Source of the DNA: Vanessa cardui
Taxonomy: Eukaryota; Arthropoda; Insecta; Lepidoptera; Nymphalidae
Length of the DNA stretch: 64,000 nt
Reading direction: 5' to 3'
Assembly: GCF_905220365.1 (NCBI RefSeq)
Contig: NC_061134.1
Location: forward strand, 5,905,001 to 5,969,000
The notes beneath the pieces were generated by a model. The model saw nothing but the letters and a program-made list of their open reading frames with translations. It searched no databases and was not told the DNA's origin. Made by a program: the position numbers and the translations under genes. This document shows positions 12,420-23,676 of this stretch, one piece after another (within the stretch, counting starts at the first letter, position 1; every line of letters begins with the position of its first letter).

Positions 12420-14276
12420 TGCGGTTGAAATAGAGTTCAATTTGCTATAACGTCAATTGAAGTTCGCCTATAATGCGACTAAAGAAGCGAATAATTCGAG
12501 GCGTATTGACTTTCCTGTTTTGCCTACCAACGGAATCTTATTGGATAACAATGTCTTATCGAGTTATTTTATTTTAAATTATGTATAACAAATTTCTGAT
12601 CTCAATTTTTACAGAGTATAGCATATATCGACATTAATTTAAAATCTTTTAAAATAGGTAGCGATGAGCTTAAAACAATTTTTAAATATTTTCTCCTTAA
12701 AGCGACATCTAGTGTTTCTAAATGCAAAACTACAATCAATGCCGTCTCTTAAAATGGATGCATTCGTAATAAACATAGATTTTGTTCTCTGATTTAAAAT
12801 GATAAAATAACACATTTATAAATAAATTACATTCAAATTAATTTAATGTTTGTTTCTTTAAAAGTTTAATAAACGTTTATTTTTTATTTTTTTTTAATTA
12901 TTTCATTAATATGTTTATGTGCGACTAATTTAATAATAATCATATTTTTACGTAAATATTATGTTCATTCAAGTTTACTTATAAATTAAATTAAAAATAA
13001 TTAATTGCACAATATTAGTAACACTGTAAAGCTTATCAATAAAGCTTTTTAATATCATAACCACTATATCAGGGGAACGTTAGGAAACAGAAACAAGTTT
13101 GTCATGGACATGGAGAGGGTAATTTTAGTAATCTCATCCTATTTCCTTATTTCAGATCATACATTTAATAGATTATATGTCACAATCCTTAACTTCCTAG
13201 ATCTGATAATATTATTTAGTCGTGTCATCATCATCATCTTAACCGTAGGAAGGTCTCCGCCAAAGATCGCCATAATGACGGGTCTTGTCCAGTCCGGAAG
13301 TAGCGGCTTCCCGCGACATTCACCAGGTCGTCAGAACACCTCATGGGTCGTATGGTAGTTAATAGTTATTATTTAGGTTAACAAGTCCCTGTATTCTAAA
13401 AAGTGGTTAGGTGCTGAGATGGTCTTTTAAATTTTCCATAAGCTGCGTTCACACCCGTCGAATTAAGTCGATTATTTGAAAGCGATTCGACTGCGGAAGA
13501 CTTTAAATTAAATGTATTACATCCTAATTCAGTCTTTCGAGAAACATTATTAGTCATTCATATTTTCCAAGAAACACGTTTTTAACATTATTAGCGCCTT
13601 ATTTCAACTTTTGATCAATCTTTTCAATCTTTTTTTTGCATCTACCTGTTCAATTTTCGAATAACAACTAATTTTGAACGGCAATTATGTGCTTTTAAGT
13701 AATATTTAATAGACTAAATGTAGGTTTAATAATTTTCTTCTATAATTCATCATCGGTAATACCTAAAATACAGTTTGAAGAAGGAGAAATATAACAATAA
13801 GATGAGACAAACAAAAATTACTAGTAGCAACATAAAGTATTGTAATTTGAAGTTACTAAAAGAAGTTAAAAGCAAACAAATATGAGTATTTGAATAACGT
13901 ATTGTAAAATAATATCGATTATTTTTAATTTTATTTTTATAATCATATATCTGATATGACATATGACAATTAGGAAATGACACTTGACAGCAATAGTGTC
14001 TAAATAATGTATAAGGTGAAAAAGAAGCGCATTATTTTTGTTTTATTTTGAATTGTTATATATGCATTTTCACAATAAGTGAACCTAATATTACAATTGC
14101 TTTAAATAAAAGGCAACATAGTGATATTCTTTTATCTGTACATTAAAAACAGAAACCCTGGCTTCCGAAAATTATCCCAAGGTAGAAAGAAATGTTCTTA
14201 AACTTTTATCAATACATTTTATTTTATTTTATGTATGTTATATAATTCTTGAATTTAAATTATTAAATTGTAGAAG
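12420..14276. other. non-coding stretch before INO80E
   Basis: AT-rich sequence with no supported exon apart from a LINE fragment at about 13240-13350. The last few hundred bases must hold the INO80E promoter and 5' UTR. TTGTAG at about 14269-14274 could be an acceptor for a non-coding first exon. Confidence 0.5.
13240..13350 (-). mobile_element. RTE-like LINE fragment, C-terminal end of ORF2
   Basis: On the minus strand it reads SDDLVNVAGSRYFRTGQ, then LWRSLAETF. This matches the C-terminal block of RTE-type ORF2, where the window's first element reads ADDIRAVAGESW and WSSLEEAF. It is a short dead fragment with nothing recognisable around it. Confidence 0.65.
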
Positions 14277-17200
14277 ATGCTCGATGGGTGGTACTGTCGC
14301 TCTATAGCGAATATGCAGGCTAATGAAGCGGCTAGTGCTAGTAATAGCATAAGTGTCGATCCTCCTCATAGTCGTGATTCACGGAAAGACTACTCTAGCG
14401 ACAGCAGCAGTGATCCCGAACCAGAACCTAATTACAAAGCGCAGTATTTAACACTGAAGAAGAAACTCAAGTATCTTATATATGTAAGTGATTTATTAAT
14501 ATTCATTAGCTTTGAAGTAGTAATTCATTAATAGGCAGCATAAGCTTGATTTTTTAAATAATATTACTAGAATTATTATTACAAGAGTATATATAGTTTA
14601 TCAATTGTAATAATATATTTGAATAAAACACAGATCAGTTGACATCTACCACAATTAGTTAAGTTCATGTTTTCCTTATAAAATAATTTGATGTTTATAT
14701 AAGATAATTATTCCAATATATACCTTTAATACTACGTAGTTGCATATTATGATTTTAAAATTCAAGATGAAAACTTTAGAAAGCTTTCATCTTGAATTTT
14801 AAACTTTAGAAAGCATAGTGCCAGACAGACAACACATCATCATCAACTGTTTTAAAGAGAGGGTTGATAATTTTTTACTACTCTGTATTCTTGTAAAAAT
14901 TATTTTAAATTATTAACAAAGTCTTACTGAACTTTGTTAATCAAACAGATGCAGGACAAGTTTAAAGAATTGTTTTGTAATTCTTACGGTGCCAAAAACA
15001 AAGTAGATCACTAAATTCAATTTTCTGGCCATTATAAAAAAGTTTCTTGTCAATAAAATACATTTAATTTTGAAAATAGAAAATTTCTTTTAAATATTGT
15101 TGCAGGAAAATGAATGTTTCCAAGATGCCTTGAGATGTAGTCAGAAGAGGTTATTAAAAGTTTCTCGTGATCGTAGCTTTCTTTTAGATAGACTATTACA
15201 GTATGAAAAGCATGAGAGTACAACTTCAGACAGTGAAGACACAGAATCCTCAGATGATGCTACATATAATAATGCTGAGGCTATGAAAAGGTATGGTAAT
15301 TTTTTATTTTATAGCATGATATATGCAACATATGTATGCAATTTATATTGAAAAACATATGGAATCTTTTCTTGAAGATTCCCAAGTTGTATTGGTTCAA
15401 AAAAACATCCTGCAAAAATTGGTTTCACAGAGCGCAGTTATGGATTTTTCAACATTTAGGTTGTGTGGATGATAAATCAATTTCTGATGCGATGTCCGAG
15501 AGTAATGTTCAGCAGCCGGGATTAATCCCGGCTGCTGAACATTACTCCAATCGAATCGATCCAACATCTCTATGCAAAGCCAAACGCTTGACTAAGGTCG
15601 GGAAGGGCTTTATCGTCAATAATACGAGCTGGCCTGCACTAAATACGGACAAATAGAAGAAGTGGATTCTTCAGAGCTCCCGCCAAAGAGTTGGGAGCAA
15701 TACACTATGTAAGGTCGAGTTTGCGCCTTGTACAGTTTAAGGCTATGGGCCAATATGAAGTACCGTCTTGCGTTGCTGAGCATATGAAGCTTTTTAGATG
15801 CCAATTTATGGGTATCTTCCAATTATCCACCGCATAACCGAATGAGGCTCGAAATTTCAGAGCGAAGTATTGCGTTACTAGCTGTAGCAGCAATAGGAAT
15901 GTCCTCAAATCGTAGAGATACGAAAAATTGGAACTCCTGTCTTTAGTGTTGAATTGGATTAGGTTAATCCTGGCGCAGACCTAGATTTTGTTTAATATAA
16001 ACTCGATTTCAGATATAAGTTTATTCCGGTTTTCGTCGAAATGTTCTCAAGCAATATTAGCACGCAGCCAGTGTATAAAGTGTATGCGGTGCTGTAGCCT
16101 GCAAAGAAGTCAAAATTTCCGATTTGCAACAAATCACTAGATAGTATACAACAAAGTCGCTTTCTCTGTCTCTATAGCCCTATGTATGCTTAAATCTTTA
16201 AAACGCACGCACTACGCAACGGACTTTGATGCGGTTTTTTTAATAGATAGAGTGATTCGAGAAGAATGTTCTTATACATAATACATGGACAATTTAGTAA
16301 AGAAACACTGATAATTTTAGAAGTATCCACTGTGATGTTATATCATTACACCCGTGCGAAGCCAGGCGGGTCGCTAGTCATTTATATGCAGAAGAAATAG
16401 AGTAGGTGACAGTACCTATGTCTTGTAAAAACAGAATTGACATATTTTAAGTCTGACCATGAATCGTCGACAGCGACCTTGATGCTCAAATCTGCTAAAA
16501 AGCTGATGATCCAGTTGCATAATTTATGGCTGCTACTACAACCTTGGACTCCACTGCTTCCATCGAACTATGTCAAGCTAAAAGATACCTTTAAATTGAA
16601 TAAGCTTATTATTATTAAACCTTTAGGTAGTCTGACTTATGCCATATACGATGGACATAAAACATGTTTTGTTGAAAATTAATAAAAAAATATTATTTTC
16701 AGGAAAAAGATGGACACTGGTGCCGTTCAGCAAGCTTTGTCCACACCGTCTTCGCTCAATAAAGGTCTCAATAATACTATGAAAAGGAAAAGAGCCGTTG
16801 TCCCTAAAAAAACACCAAATCCTAATAATCCTGTAAGACAAAACATGATATGCACATACATACATAAAACTAACAATATTTTTTTCTGAATTAATATTTT
16901 TATTCATAGAAACTTATCATTATTTATTTGGTCACTTAAACTAAACCAAAATAATAAGTATGTCTGTATGTATTGTTAAAAACCATTTAAATATTTTTGA
17001 TGTGGCCATTATAAATGGGGACATTCATCTAAATCTTTTTTGAAAATTGCAAGATCTCGTTTTGGTTGACAGCATCAATCTAGTGCTGCAATGATGGTGA
17101 AAGCATCACCAGCACTAGGATTCAGCCTTTCGGCCAGCGACGGCCACATGACTCCCGAAGAGGTAGAGCGTCATCTACAATCGCGCCAATCGTACCTCGA

Positions 17201-17579
17201 ACTGTTGCCTGAGCGGGCACCGCCTACTGTACCTACTGAGATGTTTAGCAATGACCCTTCACTGGACAGGTTTGTTGAAATGTTTTCCATTTATTAAGGT
17301 TTCTTTTCATAACTTTTACAAGAAACTATAATGTAAGGCCTAATTGCACCTACAAATATCAATCTCAACAACATTAGATACAAGATGTTGTCGAGATTTA
17401 TTTTAGTCTTGCTTAGTTTTATTGGATACATGTTTTTTTATCACATTTATTACGATTGAAGTAAGTTGTATATTTGTGTGTATATAATATGTGTAATATA
17501 TGTGTATTTCTTTTTTTTTTTCAGTGAATCTAACGATGTTCTGGAAAATTCACCTAATGTTGAAGAATGGTTTGATTAA
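14277..17579 (+). CDS. INO80E: INO80 complex subunit E
   Basis: Model: join(14277..14483, 15106..15290, 16703..16832, 17073..17269, 17525..17579), 257 codons plus stop. All junctions are GT-AG and phases agree (0, 2, 0, 2). INO80E is an accessory subunit of the nuclear INO80 chromatin remodeller. The diagnostic block spans exons 1-2: YKAQYLTLKKKLKYLIY then ENECFQDALRCSQKRLLKVS and RDRSFLLDRLLQYE, almost the same as vertebrate INO80E. An acidic Ser/Asp stretch follows, then a basic KRKR segment in exon 3 (possible nuclear signal). The C-terminus is short and acidic (EEWFD). The start may be the in-frame ATG at 14313 (MQANEAAS), as the 12 residues before it look unlike the family. Confidence 0.93.
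14757..14814. repeat. hairpin with embedded direct repeat, INO80E intron 1
   Basis: The arms AAAATTCAAGATGAAA and TTTCATCTTGAATTTT are perfect inverse complements. The spacer unit AAACTTTAGAAAGC, overlapping the inner ends of the arms, recurs directly after the right arm. This is the pattern of a small inverted duplication joined to a tandem one. Confidence 0.8.
15370..15915 (-). mobile_element. Jockey-clade LINE remnant, antisense in INO80E intron 2
   Basis: On the minus strand the degraded reading includes KLASKKLHMLSNARRYF, LKLYKAQTRPYIVYCSQLF, RLDQLALHRDVGSI and then GLIPAAEHYSRTSHQKL. These occur in the order found at the C-terminal side of Jockey-type reverse transcriptases. Stops and frameshifts make it dead. 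A short part between GSI and GLIP is missing and its place is taken by an inverted copy (see the palindrome at 15500-15547). Confidence 0.75.
15500..15547. repeat. 48-bp perfect palindrome
   Basis: Each half is 24 bp and the centre is GGATTAATCC (between 15523 and 15524). Every position pairs, from G15500/C15547 inward; the next pair out (A15499/C15548) fails. It sits inside the Jockey remnant and encodes the same GLIPAAEHYS piece on both strands. Confidence 0.95.
16350..16377 (+). mobile_element. Helitron-like 3' terminus
   Basis: ACCCG at 16350-16354 pairs with CGGGT at 16367-16371. CGCTAG follows, then T, which fits the Helitron 3' end (hairpin, CTRR, insertion before T). A similar end lies at 4886-4917. 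The 5' boundary, somewhere after the Jockey remnant in intron 2, was not found. A non-autonomous copy is likely, as no Rep/helicase coding is seen. Confidence 0.6.
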
Positions 17580-17695
17580 CAGTATCTGTCCATCACCTCG
17601 GTGAAGAATATCCAGCATAAAGTGGACTTAAGACAAAAAAATATCTTAATACGCTCTTTTGTCTTTATGTGTAGTTATAGGCAAATATTTTTTTT

Positions 17696-17701
17696 AATAA
17701 A
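17696..17701 (+). promoter_or_regulatory. poly(A) signal, likely INO80E
   Basis: AATAAA lies 117 bp after the INO80E stop codon. It is the first good signal on the strand. Confidence 0.6.
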
Positions 17702-17942
17702 AAACGTTACGAGTGTAAGTGACTTTTTATACAATATATGTATCGAGCCATGTTTGCTAACTCGACGACGACAGTGACATAGTATCTTTTATTATATTTT
17801 GATCAAAATTGTCTTTCTAACTTCAACTTTCCTACCCAAATGTGTGAGATTTACTTTACAGTAGGTAAATATACTGTTAAGTCATTTATTCATGCTAGAT
17901 GTTGAGCACGGTTAGACAGCCTCAGCCTTTAATAACTACAGA

Positions 17943-17992
17943 GTCAAGAGTCTTGACTTGCAACCACTGTCTTGACTCAAGACAGTGGTTGC
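17943..17992. repeat. two adjoining palindromes
   Basis: GTCAAGAGTCTTGAC (17943-17957) is a 7-bp-arm palindrome with one central base. It is followed by 16-bp arms, GCAACCACTGTCTTGA at 17960-17975 and its perfect inverse complement at 17977-17992, separated by a single C. Both share the GTCTTGAC core. They lie in the region between INO80E and alpha-adaptin. Confidence 0.9.
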
Positions 17993-20889
17993 ATACTAAT
18001 CTAAATATCTTGGGACACATTTAGACAATCCGGTTTTGACCTGATGTGTTTTCGAAAAGAAGACGTTTTCGAAGACGGTTCACACTTCATTCGAAGGATA
18101 CAATAAAAAGGATATTTCCGCTTTTTTGTTGAGGCCTCTGGATTTAGTCGTGATAATGTCTTATGAGTTAAGCGACTGACCTGGAAATATAGATTGAATC
18201 TTTTGAACGAGGCTACGTGCATGGCCACATTGGTCTCATCTCACATTCAGAAAACAACGGGAAGAACCAAAGCTGTAGTTGCTTGCACTTAAGACACTTG
18301 GAAATTGGAAAAACATTCTTTAAAGAGATATAAAGGGAACTAGATACTTTATACTTATTATTATTTTTTAAACATAATACTATATATAATGTATTAATAT
18401 AAAAAAATAACTTATCTTCAATTTGAACTCAATTTGATCAAGAAGCTTAACACTAGCGCGATTAGGTATGGATCTGCCTTGATCCTGTGTTAATACAGCG
18501 AGCGTGTTTATGTTTGAATGTACATAAGACAATATAAAATTAGATTATATTTATTTAATATATTTATATAAATAGCCACTCTTGAAGATCTGTTCATACT
18601 TGTAATAACTATGTATAGGAAAAAAATAGGCATGTTATAAATACAAAAAAAAAGTAAATGATAAATCGTCGGATCTTACATGTTAACTGTGACTCATCTG
18701 TTTTGTGTGCCATATTAAATATGTAAATTTAACGCATCATAATTACATAATTAATTTAATTAGTGGATCATCGTGTTGAAAAAAATAAATAATTGAAAAA
18801 TCTTCAAAATCATTAACCAAAATAAGTTAATTAAAATTTTGTTGACAATTCGATGGCTAACATTATGTGGACAATACAAGTCATATACGTGTATATATAC
18901 ATATGTATGTATGTATCACGCACAATAAGATATCAAGTGTGACAAGTATCACTCATTCCAAAGGACGCGAATAATTGAACGTGACGGGTAACTTGTTCAT
19001 TTTTCGTTATTAGGAATAGGGAAAAAAAGAGCGTGTGAAATATGTACTGGTTAAATATTTATTTTAGACAATTATTAATAAGATACAATATGATTTCAAA
19101 GCGCAAGAGCAAACAATGTTTTACAATGAATTATGCTCAAATTTTCATGCCATAATACTTTACGGTGTAATAAACACAGTTTTCATATATTATATGCATG
19201 TATCCAATAAGCATTTATACTCTTACTTAAATTCATAATATACATATATGTAATATTTACCAAAGTTTGTAAATACATAATTTTTTAAAACATACTTATT
19301 TTATTGTTTCTATAGTTCAAACGTATCTACCATGCAAACAAAGCTTCAGCATGCTATTAATATATTTATAACAACATTTAATATTCAGTACCACTATACT
19401 ACATTGCCTAAAACTATCGCTAAATAACTTTATGGTACCAAAATAAAAAAATAAAATTTCTAAGTTTGTGAGATTCCTATATAAACTCATGAGTACATTT
19501 CAACAAATATTTCGTTATTCTAAATACATGAGCTAGAGGAGGTACATGGCATTTTTTGGATTACTACTAATCACGACCCGTTTATAACGCGTGATAAATT
19601 GCGTGTGTCAATTTCGAGCATCATATTACTTCTGATACGTAACAGAGGTATATATAACACAATTGAATGATGATAAACAATTTCAGGACAAACTGATATA
19701 CACAGTACCACAAAGTTGCATTTTATGCTTGTTTTACTAAAATGATATAAAAGGTCTGCATTCGATATCACAAATTTAAATATTGAAAGCTGATCGGTGA
19801 TCCTACATGCTTGTTTTTTTGTTTGATAAAACAATCAACACTTACAATTAATGTTTGTCGATTGTTCCAAAAATACAATTTGACCACCTTATGTACATTA
19901 CGTTTGTATTAATTTTATATAACCATTACTTTACAATTCTACAACAAACAGATTTCTTGAATTTTAAATAATGCAGTGTATACGAAATAATGACAAAATT
20001 TTGTAATTAAATTAGGTACAAAAAAGGTATATCAATTAAAGGAACAATACTAGGAAAAGTAAAACTTAAATGACACAATAACAAATGTGTCAACTCTAAA
20101 ACAATTTCTTTTGAATCTCATTATTCATTTAAAAATAAATGAAGTTATTAATTTTTCTTTTAGATTTTTTCATTATTTTTAAAAGTTAGCAGTAATAAAT
20201 AATTTTACTCGGCAAAACAAGATTAATAAATTAAACAGGTTTTAAAGTAGAACAGTTGCCATTTTTATAACTTATTTTGTTTGATTTGGCCAACTACTTG
20301 GCTGTCATGCTACCGAAGTATGTAGAAAACATGTGATTTTAAAAAAAATAAATACAGTAAAAAAATGTACAATGAATAAACATCTATTCAAACTTATATA
20401 CACATGAATTTTTTTGGTATTAGTTTTATACCATGTTTGGATTAATAATTATATAACTATAATTTGCACTGCAATTTATAAATTTTCGTATTTCAAATTT
20501 CATAAAGATAAGCTTAAATAAGCTTCAACATTACAATACCTTAATTACGTGAGATAATCTTATGACGAGAATATTATTTTATACCTGTTAAATCAATAAA
20601 TTAATAGACATGATGACATAAAAATGTTATGGAATACATTTCAATAGAAATAACCTAACAAAATATATTACTGTTGTCTTTTTTTCACCTTATATAAAAT
20701 GATTAACGTAAAAATATATTCTTTTTTAAGCAATTTAAAGTTTACAAATCTGTAAGAGAAAAAACTATACCCAGGTTTCTTCACCAATCAGTGTTATTAT
20801 ATAATCATTTTGAAAACACTGATAGTAATTTTAAGTTATATGAAGTGTTTCTTGTAACTAACACAAATAAACAGAACTTAATATGAAGA

Positions 20890-23676
20890 TTAGAACTGGT
20901 CTGCCAGCAAATTACAAATCTCTTGTGAAACTGTTTCTTTACTTGATCTCACAGTGAGTCTAAACATTTGAGCTTGTTTATTTGGTTCCAATCTCATGAG
21001 ACAACCCACTTGTTGAACTCTAGTGTGTACTATACCCGCACAAACAAAATTATCAGGGTTCGGATCAATACCATCGAGTAACTGCATACCAAAACCAGCT
21101 AGTTTTGTACGTGTTGCTGTTAAATCTATGGATCCCTGTGCTTTAAATATTTTTTGGGCCCTCTGTTGTTCTCCTCCTAAGTTTTTCCATCTCGCAAAGA
21201 AAGATTCTCCATTCATTTCTGTTGGTTCAAAGAACTTATTGAGTGTCAGTGGAAGTTTCATAGAAATTTTTTGAGGGACATTGTTGTAAAGAAATGACAC
21301 AGACATGCTAGGACTATCAAGAAAATCTTCAATACATTCTGCAGTCAACATTTGTTGTATTTGAGCACCTGCTTCCAATACTGGTTCCATAGGTTTCATT
21401 TGAACATTGAGCTTATGTAGATCATTCCAATGCAATTCTGGGCGTACATTTTGTATTGGAGATTGAGTTTTATTTCCATAAAATAAACCAATTCTACCCA
21501 AATTTTGCCTGTATTCACTTTTTACTCCTATTTGAATAAGATCATTTTCAAAAAGGACTCCATTGTTTTTGAACAAAAATTTCTTTATGTTATTCTGCTG
21601 CACTGTTGTTGGGCTAATTTTGGGTGTTGTATACAAGTCACCTAGGACATCTAACAAACCATTTCCAGTGGGTGCATTTGTACCGGGTGGAGTGGATAAA
21701 CCAAGTAAATCTGCACTTGAGCTGTTTGTATTGGCTATGTTATTTATCATTGGAGCTGGAGTAATATTTGGCTGTGGGCTTTTTGATTCTCTTACATCAT
21801 CAGGAATACGACCTGGCTTTTTCTTTTTGAGAACTGCTAATATTGATGATTCCCTTTCTGGGAAAGCTGGCATCTCTTCCAACACAGTTGCTAAAACGTC
21901 TGAACTGGCAACAATGCTCAAGTGCAAATATTCAGAAGCCCTCTGTTGTAACTCTACATCAGCAGAACGTAAATTTGAGTCTGCACGGAAAACTTCCTGT
22001 ACCCTATTTTTTATTTCTGGGAACAGATTAACAAGCTTGATATAGGTTGACAACAAAAGTGCTCTTGTCGCTGCAGAACACAGATGATACTTGGAATGAA
22101 GGAGTTCAAACTGGACTAGTGGAGATGATCTAGTATCACCAGCTATTAAATTTCCAAATTCACCAAGGATGTACCCTCCCACTTTAACCATATTTTCATG
22201 ACAAGTTGGAGCTTGTAAAGCTTCAAAAACAGTTTTAGCTGCATATCCTTGTACTTCCTCTCTGTTTATTACAATTTGAATAACTCTATACCACACTTCT
22301 TCTGAAACATAATCTCCAGCAATTCTAATAAGATTTAAAATAACATCCACATACCATGTAAAATCAGTGGCATACTTTTCAGCTAATATGGCTACTTTTA
22401 AAACCATTTCTTCCCTTATGGAGTAATCAGCTGTTTCTAAATAAGCTAACATTTCTTGTACAATTTCTTCAGCATTTGTTTTATCACACATAGCATATAA
22501 CAAGTCAACTGCTTGCTGTCGTACAGAGACATCTTTTTCCATTTTCATTGAAAGTATTACAACTTCTTGATGCTTTTTCACAGCTTCATGGGAAAATTCT
22601 GATGTTGCAAGATGACACATAGACTCAAGAGCCAAGTATCTCAGATTAGTTTCCCGATTACTTAAAAATTGTCCTAGTTGATTGCATGCACGAACTAGCA
22701 AATTAGGCTCACTGTCATTATGAATAATGAGACTTATTGCTTCAAAAAGTACAGCATTTTTTGCATTTGAATGTTGAACTTTTTTTGACTTTGGAGGTTC
22801 TTGAGCTTTGTTGAAGATTGTTTCCAAACACTCAGATAGGCGACCTCTTACTCCAGGCTCTTCAGATGGTGGTGTATAGTTTTGTAGCAATCTCAAAAGT
22901 TTTACTGATAGCCATGGAGCAGGAACAAAGTAATAAGTATAATCCTGCAAATCTGTGTAGCTGGCAGTAACTATTCTGCTTAATCGAGCAACAGCGAGGG
23001 TTACACAACCTTTATACTCATCTGGATTTTTCTTCACAAGTGCATCTATAAGTGATGTTGCTGCAGTAACAACACCCATATGTGGGTCATTTAGTAAATG
23101 TATTATTCTAGATGTCCACTCCCCTCCAGGAATAATTTCAGGGGACTTCCTAAAGAGTCGTAACAAACATAGAGCAGCAGATTGCTTTACAACATCCATT
23201 GTATCACCAGAAACAAGCAACTTAGGTATTTCAGTGCCAAAAGCTTCAGCCATATCCTTGCTACCAATGTTAGCTATGCATTGAAGTGCAAGATTCACAT
23301 GAATAGGGTTTCGAGACTGCAAGTCGTTTTTAATACTTTGAATAATGAGTTTAATTAGATCACTATTAGTGTTCACCAATACCGATATAAATAGGTAGCC
23401 TATTTGTTTCTCAGAATATTTGTTAGAAGAAAGTAAATTAACTGCTTCCATGTGTCCGAAATCGATATCATGACCCAACAAGAAGATAAACAGAAGTTTA
23501 CAGACATACTTCTTCTTTTGATAGCCGTCAAGGGTTTTGTCACCTTTGAACTTACTGCGGATATTGGCCAGTTCTTTATTAATTCTTTTAATTTCTGCTT
23601 CTTTGCTTTTACAGTTTCTTATATCAGATATAAAAACTGCGAGCCCTCGCATACCATCTCCCCTCACGGCAGGCAT
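20890..23676 (-). CDS. AP-2alpha: AP-2 complex subunit alpha (alpha-adaptin), single exon
   Basis: Large subunit of the AP-2 adaptor that links plasma-membrane PIP2, cargo and clathrin in endocytosis. It has 928 codons with no intron. The start chosen is ATG at 23676 (MPAVRGDGMRGLAVFISDIR), the conserved N-terminus; the open frame extends eight codons further upstream without another ATG. The trunk of helical repeats covers about residues 1-600 and includes the Lys-rich PIP2 site near the start (KKKYVCKLL). A Pro/Ser/Asn-rich hinge with SSADLLGL and NGLLDVLGDL follows. Then comes the appendage with its beta-sandwich (NNGVLFENDLIQIGVKSEYR) and platform (NKFFEPTEM, FFARWKNL, ending CNLLADQF). 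Length matches the family (about 940). The lack of introns is notable beside its spliced neighbours. Confidence 0.97.
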   Translation of the reverse strand: MPAVRGDGMRGLAVFISDIRNCKSKEAEIKRINKELANIRSKFKGDKTLDGYQKKKYVCKLLFIFLLGHDIDFGHMEAVNLLSSNKYSEKQIGYLFISVLVNTNSDLIKLIIQSIKNDLQSRNPIHVNLALQCIANIGSKDMAEAFGTEIPKLLVSGDTMDVVKQSAALCLLRLFRKSPEIIPGGEWTSRIIHLLNDPHMGVVTAATSLIDALVKKNPDEYKGCVTLAVARLSRIVTASYTDLQDYTYYFVPAPWLSVKLLRLLQNYTPPSEEPGVRGRLSECLETIFNKAQEPPKSKKVQHSNAKNAVLFEAISLIIHNDSEPNLLVRACNQLGQFLSNRETNLRYLALESMCHLATSEFSHEAVKKHQEVVILSMKMEKDVSVRQQAVDLLYAMCDKTNAEEIVQEMLAYLETADYSIREEMVLKVAILAEKYATDFTWYVDVILNLIRIAGDYVSEEVWYRVIQIVINREEVQGYAAKTVFEALQAPTCHENMVKVGGYILGEFGNLIAGDTRSSPLVQFELLHSKYHLCSAATRALLLSTYIKLVNLFPEIKNRVQEVFRADSNLRSADVELQQRASEYLHLSIVASSDVLATVLEEMPAFPERESSILAVLKKKKPGRIPDDVRESKSPQPNITPAPMINNIANTNSSSADLLGLSTPPGTNAPTGNGLLDVLGDLYTTPKISPTTVQQNNIKKFLFKNNGVLFENDLIQIGVKSEYRQNLGRIGLFYGNKTQSPIQNVRPELHWNDLHKLNVQMKPMEPVLEAGAQIQQMLTAECIEDFLDSPSMSVSFLYNNVPQKISMKLPLTLNKFFEPTEMNGESFFARWKNLGGEQQRAQKIFKAQGSIDLTATRTKLAGFGMQLLDGIDPNPDNFVCAGIVHTRVQQVGCLMRLEPNKQAQMFRLTVRSSKETVSQEICNLLADQF

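Larger units (their letters stand above)
17580..20889. other. intergenic region and UTRs between INO80E and AP-2 alpha
   Basis: It holds the INO80E 3' UTR, the twin palindromes and, on the minus strand, a probably long 3' UTR of alpha-adaptin. No coding exon is supported; the frames at 18001-18228 and 19571-19834 (minus) have no recognisable content. Confidence 0.6.

Noticed and set aside
18001..18228. 75-codon minus-strand frame, possible small gene
   Set aside because: No splice partners or family resemblance; it overlaps a region that looks like decayed repeat.
21563..22045. 160-codon plus-strand frame inside AP-2 alpha
   Set aside because: Antisense shadow of the alpha-adaptin coding sequence.
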